In this document: one piece after another, positions 5,366 to 10,892 of the stretch
How the letters are laid out: each line of letters starts with the position of its first letter
Numbering within the stretch: position 1 is the first letter of the stretch
DNA from: Verrucomicrobiota bacterium
GTDB lineage: Bacteria > Verrucomicrobiota > Verrucomicrobiia > Verrucomicrobiales > DEV007
Assembly (NCBI GenBank): GCA_020630835.1
Contig: JAHDIL010000022.1
Coordinates: 260-11,151, forward strand
DNA length: 10,892 nt
Direction: 5' to 3'
Position numbers and translations under genes: made by a program
Notes under the pieces: generated by a model
Seen by the model: only the letters and a program-made list of their open reading frames with translations
Databases searched by the model: none
What the model was told of the DNA's origin: nothing

Positions 5366-6727
5366 CTAGCGCCAGGGGATTTTTCCACCGCGGTTGATGT
5401 GCTGCATGGACTCGGAGAGTAGGTCACGGTATTTTTGTGGTGCTTTTTGACGTGGGATGGGCTTTGTCTCGTAGGGATCTGACTTCAAATTATACAAGCG
5501 GTAGGGGCTGATGCTGTCATCTCTGAGTAGTTTCCAGTCGCCCATGCGAACGGCATGGTAGGGGACGCCTCCGTGTTTTCCGCCCTCTAACCTAACCCAG
5601 TAGAGGGAGCGCTCGTCGTCGCCATCGATTTTCTCGGCGCCCTTGAGAATAGGAAGGAAGCTTCTGCCATCGAGTTCATGAGAAACGGGGGCGTCGGCGA
5701 TTTCTGCTAAGGTAGGATAGATATCCATCGTCAGTGAGATATGGTCCTCACTAACTTGCCCTGGCTTGATCGTGCTGGGCCAGGCTACGCAGGTGCTGAC
5801 GGCAAGGCCGCCCTCGAGCATGTCCTGTTTTCCCCCGTTAAAGGGGAAGTTGCGAGCCTCGTAACGAAGGGCTCCCCCGTTGTCACTCGTAAAAATGGTG
5901 ACGGTATTCTCCCATTGTCCTGTCGTTTTTAAATGATTGATCACGCGGCCAATGCCGGCGTCGAGGTGCTCGATGAGTGCCACGAGCCCGGCCCGTTTTT
6001 CGGTAATGCCAGGTTCTCTGGCTTTTACCTTTTCTAGCCAATCGGCGGGCGGTTGGATGGGGTCATGGGGCGCATTGTAGGCGAGGAAGGTGAAGAATGG
6101 ATCGGCCGCGTCTTTGCGGCTTTCATGGTAGTCGATAGCCCAGTCACTGAATAGGTCTGTAGCGTGTCCTTTCGGGGTGATGACTTGTTCGCCCAGGCGC
6201 ATGTAGTTCTGCTCATGGCGCAGGTGGGTGTAGTAGTCGTCCATCATATCACCGAGAAAACCGTGGAAGTGTTGGAAGCCAACATCCGTGGGGCGGTCAG
6301 GTGCCTCTAAGCCGAGGTGCCACTTTCCGATCAAAGCGGTGTGGTAGCCAGCCTTTTGCAGATGTTGCGGTAGAGTGGTGACATCATTTCTGAGATTCCC
6401 CCACGATGTGGTGAATCCCTCTCGGGGCGTGCGTATGACACCGGGGACGCCGCTGCGATCAGGGTAGAGGCCGGTTAGAAAAGAGGCTCTCGTCGGCGAA
6501 CAGACGGTGCAGTTGGCATAAAAGGAATTAAACCGCATTCCGGCAGCAAAGAGTGCATCTATGTGCGGCGTCTGCATGTCGGTGGCGCCACAGCAGCCGA
6601 GGTCACCATAGCCTAAGTCATCGACCATGATGACGAGGAAGTTCGGGCTTTTTTCCTCAGCTGGGCTAGATGGGGCGAGGGCGCTGATCAGACTAACTCC
6701 GATCACGAGATGAAGAGATTTGAACAT
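5366..6727 (-). CDS. Secreted arylsulfatase, formylglycine type
   Basis: A 453-residue sulfatase that would hydrolyse sulfate esters outside the cytoplasm, on sulfated glycans or aryl sulfates. A signal peptide is evident (residues 1-23, cleavage near PAEEK). Catalytic elements: D36-D37 in MVDDLGYGD for calcium, C76-S-P-T-R80 followed by ASFLTG (Cys is matured to formylglycine), GKWHLG (K135, H137), NAPHDP (H221), SDNGG (D282, N283) and K300. Length and order are those of a complete type I sulfatase. The C-terminus holds the usual WKLLRD and LYNLKSDPYE segments. No formylglycine-generating enzyme is in the window. It converges with the PurC-like gene, leaving 60 bases, and diverges from the protease gene at 6832. 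The substrate cannot be deduced. Confidence 0.93.
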   Translation of the reverse strand: MFKSLHLVIGVSLISALAPSSPAEEKSPNFLVIMVDDLGYGDLGCCGATDMQTPHIDALFAAGMRFNSFYANCTVCSPTRASFLTGLYPDRSGVPGVIRTPREGFTTSWGNLRNDVTTLPQHLQKAGYHTALIGKWHLGLEAPDRPTDVGFQHFHGFLGDMMDDYYTHLRHEQNYMRLGEQVITPKGHATDLFSDWAIDYHESRKDAADPFFTFLAYNAPHDPIQPPADWLEKVKAREPGITEKRAGLVALIEHLDAGIGRVINHLKTTGQWENTVTIFTSDNGGALRYEARNFPFNGGKQDMLEGGLAVSTCVAWPSTIKPGQVSEDHISLTMDIYPTLAEIADAPVSHELDGRSFLPILKGAEKIDGDDERSLYWVRLEGGKHGGVPYHAVRMGDWKLLRDDSISPYRLYNLKSDPYETKPIPRQKAPQKYRDLLSESMQHINRGGKIPWR

Positions 6728-6766
6728 GATTTTGGTAGTTGAGCGTATCGACAGAGGAGGCTCGAG

Positions 6767-6782
6767 TCACGTAAACACGTGA
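6767..6782. promoter_or_regulatory. Perfect dyad TCACGT-N4-ACGTGA in the divergent intergenic region
   Basis: TCACGT (6767-6772) and ACGTGA (6777-6782) form a perfect 6-bp inverted repeat around AAAC, the geometry of a dimeric regulator's operator. It lies within the 104 bases separating the divergent sulfatase and protease genes, about 40 bases from the sulfatase start and 50 from the protease start, so it could act on both. No regulator is encoded nearby and no clear promoter boxes are visible, so function is inference. Confidence 0.3.
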
Positions 6783-6831
6783 ATGAGAGCAGCGCTAGCT
6801 GTGTTTCTCTGCTTGGCTTTGCCGGTAAGTC

Positions 6832-9168
6832 ATGGATATTTTCTCTATGCGAAACGGTATGACTCTGCAGGCGTTTGTTTTTTGTCTCGGGCTCTACGTT
6901 TCCAATCATCCCGGTAAGGCGGACGAGACGGCACCGTCTTCTTTTCAGGATTGGTTTGATGGAGAGGCTGTCTCGGCAGCGGTTGAAAAGGTGCAGCCAG
7001 CCACAGTCGTCGTGCAGCAGAAAGGTCGTGATGGGGATGTGCGGGGTAAAGCTTCCGGCTTTGTTATCGATGCCGAGATGGCTTTAGTGGCGACGAATTT
7101 TCATGTGATTGGGGAGGGGCGCCCGGTCGAAGTCGTATTTCAGAGTGGTGAGCGGCTCGAAGTTTCTGAGATTTATGCCTCTAGTCCAAATTCAGATTTG
7201 GCGATCCTCAAGTTAGATACACCGAAGGCTCTCGCCTCATCTCTTACCCTTCGCCCGGAAATCGCCAAGCAGGGGGAGATGGTTTTGGGGTTTGGGAATC
7301 CGCAGGGGCTTCAGTTCAGCGTTGTGCCGGGCCTGGTTTCTGCTGTGCGTGAGTTGGATGCAGCGGTGCGTGAGGATAATGATGAGCTGCCGGACTTTGA
7401 GCTCCTGCAACTGGCGATGCCGATCGAACAAGGAAACAGTGGGGGGCCGGTGGTCGATAGGAATGGCCAGGTCGTAGGGGTCGTCACGCTGCGGCATCGA
7501 GTCACTACGAATCTAGGTTTTGCGGTGCCCAGTCGAGAGTTGCAGCGCCTACTGGAGGAACCTAATCGGGTGTCTATGGAGCGGTGGCAGGTGCTCGGCC
7601 AGATTGACCGACGGATCTGGGAGCCGGTGATGGGATCTGATTGGGGGCAGAAAAATGGTGCCGTAACGGTGAGTGATCCCGGTGACGGTTTTGGTGGGAG
7701 GAGTTTGTGCCTTTATCACGAGATCCCATCGCAAGATGCCTGCGAAGCAACTGTCGAGGTCCGACTGGGCTCTGAGAGCGGGGCGGCGGGGCTGGTGCTT
7801 GCCTCTGATGGGGGAGACCGGCATATCGGGGTGTATCCGAGTAACGGCCGTATTCGAGTGACGGTCTTCGGCGGAGCGGATGTGTATAGCTGGAACATTC
7901 TCGATCAAATCGAAACGCCCAGCTATAAGCCGGAGTCGTGGAATCGGTTGCGCACTCGGCTGGAGAGCGGCCTGCTCACCGTATGGGTGAATGGAGATCA
8001 GATTTTTCAACAACAGCTCAGCCCGAGCCAACTTTTTGGAGGGCGCGTAGGGCTTTGCAAATTCCGAAATACCGCTGCCGAATTTCGTTATTTTGAGATT
8101 GGGGAATCGCTGGAGGATGATGTGCTAGATGAGGCGGATAGCGAAAAGCTCGATCGGGCGCTGACCCTGCTCCTGCGCGATGGTGATGTCGGGATAGCAA
8201 TGAAGCAACTCGCGCAGTCTCCTAAGGATTCACGGACGGTGATCGCTCAGCGTCGCCGAGAGATGCGGGCGCAGATCGCTCAGCTGGATGAACTGGAGCG
8301 GGAGCTGCATACGCAGCAGGTTAGCCGTGAACTGGTGATGGCGCTCGATAAACCGGAGGCAGAGATCGACTTGTTTGAGGTGGCTCTCCAAATCGCGGCT
8401 CTCGACAATGATGAGCTGCACCTTCAGCATTATCGGGACTCTTTTGAGCGTCTCGTTCACGAGGCTGACCTCTTTCTCAAATCGCAGGGCGACAGTTCGG
8501 TGGCGGAGGCCGAGACCTTGCGCGCGTTTCTTTTCGAAGAATGTGGGTATCACGGGAGCCGGTCTGAATATTACAACCCGGCGAATAGTCATATAAATCG
8601 AGTGCTGGACGATCGTGAAGGTCTGCCGATCACGCTTAGCCTGCTGTTTGTCGAGATGGCGCGTCGTCTCTCGATTACGCCTGTTTATGGGGTGCCTCTG
8701 CCAGGGCAGTTTATGGTTGGGTTCGCCTCGATGGATGAGGAATCCAGGAAGCCTGCCAAGCGCTATCTGAATGTTTTTGATAATGCTGAGGTCCTGAACC
8801 GCGCTGAGGCGAGTCAGGTCATCGCTAGGCTCACTGGCCAGGTCCCGCAGCGAGAAGATTTTCAGAGGGCTGATGCCCATTCTATCGCGCGCCGCATGCT
8901 GCAGAATCTGATCGTCATTCAGGTGGAGCAGGAGCGGACTCCTGTGGAGGCCTTACCTTATTTGGACGCGCTCCTGGCGATTGCGCCGGATTCGGGATCG
9001 GATCGCTTTCAGCGGGCGCTCATCCTTTTCGAAAAGAAAGCCTATCAAAGGTCTCTCAGCGATCTGGACTGGCTCCTACACCAGCGTCCGCCGGGGATTG
9101 ATTATGAAAAGCTCTCGCAATTTCGCGAGATGATCGCTGATCAGGTAACTACCAAAGCAGCGGAGTGA
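6832..9168 (+). CDS. Secreted HtrA-like serine protease fused to ConA-like, SirB1-like and TPR-like domains
   Basis: A 778-residue exported protein with four parts. (1) N-terminal signal sequence, cleavage near residue 30; the ATG at 6847 is an equally good start. (2) Trypsin-like HtrA/DegP protease, about 45-250, with the triad H91 (ATNFHVIG), D122 (SDLAILKL) and S203 (GNSGGPV), and no PDZ domain. (3) A beta-rich concanavalin/LamG-like segment, about 265-425, with WNRLRTRLESGLLTVWVNG typical of such lectin-like folds. (4) A helical linker, then a SirB1 (transglutaminase-like) domain, about 545-680, marked by YYNPANSHINRVLDDREG, LPITLS (from 598) and VYGVPLPGQFMV, then a TPR-like pair to about 770. 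SirB1 proteins normally have LPGHF; here Q626 replaces the histidine. Likely role: envelope protein quality control or processing, regulated by binding domains (inference). Its last 20 bases overlap the convergent batE. Confidence 0.85.
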   Translation: MDIFSMRNGMTLQAFVFCLGLYVSNHPGKADETAPSSFQDWFDGEAVSAAVEKVQPATVVVQQKGRDGDVRGKASGFVIDAEMALVATNFHVIGEGRPVEVVFQSGERLEVSEIYASSPNSDLAILKLDTPKALASSLTLRPEIAKQGEMVLGFGNPQGLQFSVVPGLVSAVRELDAAVREDNDELPDFELLQLAMPIEQGNSGGPVVDRNGQVVGVVTLRHRVTTNLGFAVPSRELQRLLEEPNRVSMERWQVLGQIDRRIWEPVMGSDWGQKNGAVTVSDPGDGFGGRSLCLYHEIPSQDACEATVEVRLGSESGAAGLVLASDGGDRHIGVYPSNGRIRVTVFGGADVYSWNILDQIETPSYKPESWNRLRTRLESGLLTVWVNGDQIFQQQLSPSQLFGGRVGLCKFRNTAAEFRYFEIGESLEDDVLDEADSEKLDRALTLLLRDGDVGIAMKQLAQSPKDSRTVIAQRRREMRAQIAQLDELERELHTQQVSRELVMALDKPEAEIDLFEVALQIAALDNDELHLQHYRDSFERLVHEADLFLKSQGDSSVAEAETLRAFLFEECGYHGSRSEYYNPANSHINRVLDDREGLPITLSLLFVEMARRLSITPVYGVPLPGQFMVGFASMDEESRKPAKRYLNVFDNAEVLNRAEASQVIARLTGQVPQREDFQRADAHSIARRMLQNLIVIQVEQERTPVEALPYLDALLAIAPDSGSDRFQRALILFEKKAYQRSLSDLDWLLHQRPPGIDYEKLSQFREMIADQVTTKAAE

Positions 9169-9919
9169 TCGACTCTTTTTCTACCCAACCCCTAACCCCA
9201 CTGGGGATCTGCACATAGACCCAGCTGACGTAGTCCTGAAGAATGGCGATCTCTGATCCTGGAGGGAGCGCGGTGACAGCCTTTCCTTCTGGTTCAGGCG
9301 TAGCGAGAGCTTCTACCTCCATTGCGGTTACTCGTGCTAGTGCCTCTGGGGCTGGCACATTGCGCAGTAGGTAGAGGCAAACTCCGGAGGCTAGGAGGAG
9401 AAAAAGAGAGAGTGCGCCAATGATTGCCGGACCTGATCGGTTTTTTCGCTGCCTGCGCAGGATAAAATAAAGAACAATCGATAATAGCACTGCCCAGATG
9501 GATAGGTGGATGCCCCACCAAAGCCAAATACGAGGGATTCCTGATAGAGCGGCAGCTGCCCCTTTCTGTTCGAAGTGCAGAAAGCCGTGTTCGTTCTCCA
9601 GAAACCGTAGGCTCTGCTTTGCTTCCGGATGTTGCGGCTCTAACACCTCGGCTCTAGCGAACCAAAGGGCTGCCTCGCCTGGGCGATCAAGTCTCTCAGC
9701 TGTGACTCCGAGATTGATAAACAGTTCATCAGCAACTGCTCCCGCCTGAAAGAGGTCTTGGTAGTTGGCCATAGCGGCGGATAGATCGTCATTCTCAAAC
9801 AGTTGATTGGCCTCTGCGAATTGTTCGTAAAAGCGCTCAGAGCCCGCTGCCTGCTGCGCTGTGAAACTCAATATGATGGCGGCGATAGCACCAGTGAAGG
9901 GGGAGAAAAAACACTTCAT
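9149..9919 (-). CDS. batE: BatE-like TPR and SH3 membrane protein
   Basis: A 256-residue membrane protein of the Bat (Bacteroides aerotolerance) operon type. It has a signal sequence (1-25), two TPR-like helical pairs (about 28-61 and 65-100, FINLGVTAERLDRPGEAALWFARAEVL), two transmembrane helices (about 131-154 and 164-186) and a C-terminal bacterial SH3-like domain (about 202-254: LPPGSEIAILQDYVSWVYVQ ... GVRGWV). In Bat operons such proteins accompany MoxR ATPases and VWA proteins (BatA, BatB) in the envelope; the biochemical role is not settled. The ATG is five bases after the batD stop, with AAGG just upstream, so the two are co-transcribed. The 3' end overlaps the convergent protease gene by 20 bases. 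Confidence 0.82.
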   Translation of the reverse strand: MKCFFSPFTGAIAAIILSFTAQQAAGSERFYEQFAEANQLFENDDLSAAMANYQDLFQAGAVADELFINLGVTAERLDRPGEAALWFARAEVLEPQHPEAKQSLRFLENEHGFLHFEQKGAAAALSGIPRIWLWWGIHLSIWAVLLSIVLYFILRRQRKNRSGPAIIGALSLFLLLASGVCLYLLRNVPAPEALARVTAMEVEALATPEPEGKAVTALPPGSEIAILQDYVSWVYVQIPSGVRGWVEKESITPLLW

Positions 9920-9924
9920 GAACC

Positions 9925-10892
9925 TTACCGAGAGAGTTTTGAGATTTCTCGTTTGAGGGAGGTGAGGAGGGAGAGCTTTTCTGCGTCGGTCCTCGTGTCG
10001 CTAAACGCAGCGGATTGCACTTGGGTAAGGATTTCTCGCTCTTGAGCTGTATCGAAAGCCTCTGGCTTGGCTTGTCGTAACTCGGAGAGTTTTTGATACA
10101 GGCTACGCAAAACGGTGGGGGAATCTTTTCCTTTGCTGTCCTGCAAAAAGCGTAAGACATCACGCCAGCTTTCGCACGGACCTAAGCTAGCTATCTTTCT
10201 TGCTCGGTAAATACGGCGGAAACCTAGCAGAAGCACCAAGGTGATGGATGCGGCTGCCATGATGATGTGGAAACGCAACATAACGGTCCAGGAATCATGG
10301 AAACTGGGTGCGGCAGAGGAGACCCAAGTCGGTCGGGTGCGTTTGATGTAGAGCACATCGGTGAACTGCGGTTCCGGTAGCTCGGCTTGGGATCCTCGCG
10401 CAGGCTCATCGGATGCGAGATTACTGGCCTGCTGTTTCACTGGTGATGCAGAGGATGAAGAGCTCGATTTCATTTCATCCTCGGCAATAGCTACCGCGAG
10501 AGGCTCGCTTTCGAGAGTCTCGTAGCGCTTTGTTTTCGGGTTGAAATAGGAAAGCTCGAAGCTGGGGAGTTCGGTGTGCGGTTTTTGCGGAATGATTACT
10601 TGTTGAAAACGCACGACGCCGGGGTTCAGGCCATCTGAGGATTTGCTAGGATCGTATTCGCGACTAGGCTCATATACTTTCCAGCCATCAGCCCGCTCAT
10701 CCGAGAGTTTGGGGGCGCCCATGATCTGCATGTTACCGACTCCGCTGACGATGAACTCTAATTGGACTGGATCTCCTACCTGCAAGCCCGACTTTTGAGA
10801 CATCTGAGTAAGCATTTGGAATTCACCTACGCTGTTGGTGAACGAATCCGGGGCACCTGGAGGGAGGGGGAGCACTTTGATTTTTACTGGGA
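9925..10892 (-). CDS. batD: BatD-like protein, N-terminus beyond window edge
   Basis: The frame stays open to the window end (visible upstream residues PVKIKV), so the apparent GTG start at 10875 is internal. About 321 C-terminal residues are seen. First comes a beta-rich periplasmic repeat with the BatD hallmark LPLPPGAPDSFTNSVGEF, then VGDPVQLEFIVSGVGNM and a second beta block (VRFQQVIIPQKPHTELPSFELSYFN is characteristic in layout). A serine-rich linker, one transmembrane helix (about 10222-10283) and a cytoplasmic helical tail follow. BatD proteins are envelope partners of the VWA proteins in Bat operons. It is immediately upstream of batE (five-base gap). The remaining operon (MoxR, DUF58, BatA, BatB) is expected beyond the right edge. 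Confidence 0.85.
   Translation of the reverse strand, partial: PVKIKVLPLPPGAPDSFTNSVGEFQMLTQMSQKSGLQVGDPVQLEFIVSGVGNMQIMGAPKLSDERADGWKVYEPSREYDPSKSSDGLNPGVVRFQQVIIPQKPHTELPSFELSYFNPKTKRYETLESEPLAVAIAEDEMKSSSSSSASPVKQQASNLASDEPARGSQAELPEPQFTDVLYIKRTRPTWVSSAAPSFHDSWTVMLRFHIIMAAASITLVLLLGFRRIYRARKIASLGPCESWRDVLRFLQDSKGKDSPTVLRSLYQKLSELRQAKPEAFDTAQEREILTQVQSAAFSDTRTDAEKLSLLTSLKREISKLSR

Noticed and set aside
5362..5373. 12-base perfect palindrome GGCGCTAGCGCC over the sulfatase stop codon
   Set aside because: No loop and no T-tract. A palindrome of this length is expected by chance a few times in a window of this size.
8230..8880. Minus-strand reading frame of 216 codons
   Set aside because: It lies wholly within the well-supported protease fusion gene, in antisense, and has no recognisable motif.

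Overview
The window most resembles a chromosomal segment of a PVC-group bacterium, most likely Verrucomicrobiota. This is inferred from a secreted formylglycine-type sulfatase, a Bat-operon pair (BatD, BatE), a secreted HtrA protease fused to a SirB1-like domain, weak Shine-Dalgarno signals and the abundance of ParE/RelE-type toxin modules. No rRNA, tRNA, integrase or transposase is visible, so the placement is not proven.

Left region (1-2439): an array of small toxin-antitoxin cassettes, all on the + strand. It starts inside a RelE/ParE-like toxin, followed by two complete antitoxin-toxin pairs (554-1117 and 1363-1921). The spacers carry paired inverted palindromes with GTAG feet, which look like REP doublets (REPIN/BIME type): 261-352, 382-464 and 1179-1273. 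A single REP lies at 2399-2422. The stem bases vary with compensation. After the last toxin come about 360 bases without a recognisable gene, then a degenerate, internally duplicated copy of the cassette leader.

Middle region (2440-5305): a minus-strand pair, a DCC/DUF393 thiol-redox-like protein and a small zinc-ribbon protein. Diverging from it is a plus-strand pair, a TrmJ-type tRNA 2'-O-methyltransferase and a long, divergent SAICAR synthetase (PurC)-like protein. The PurC-like protein lacks the expected N-terminal lysines.

Right region (5306-10892): a secreted sulfatase on the minus strand. It diverges across a 104-base intergenic region, which holds a perfect 6+4+6 dyad, from a 778-residue secreted protein on the plus strand. 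That protein joins a trypsin-like HtrA protease domain without PDZ, a concanavalin/LamG-like domain, a SirB1 (transglutaminase-like) domain and a TPR-like tail. It converges with and overlaps by 20 bases the minus-strand genes batE and batD (batD is cut by the window edge), which are part of an envelope-associated Bat operon.

The most interesting parts are the REP doublets interleaved with mosaic toxin-antitoxin cassettes, the four-part protease fusion, and the altered PurC-like protein.
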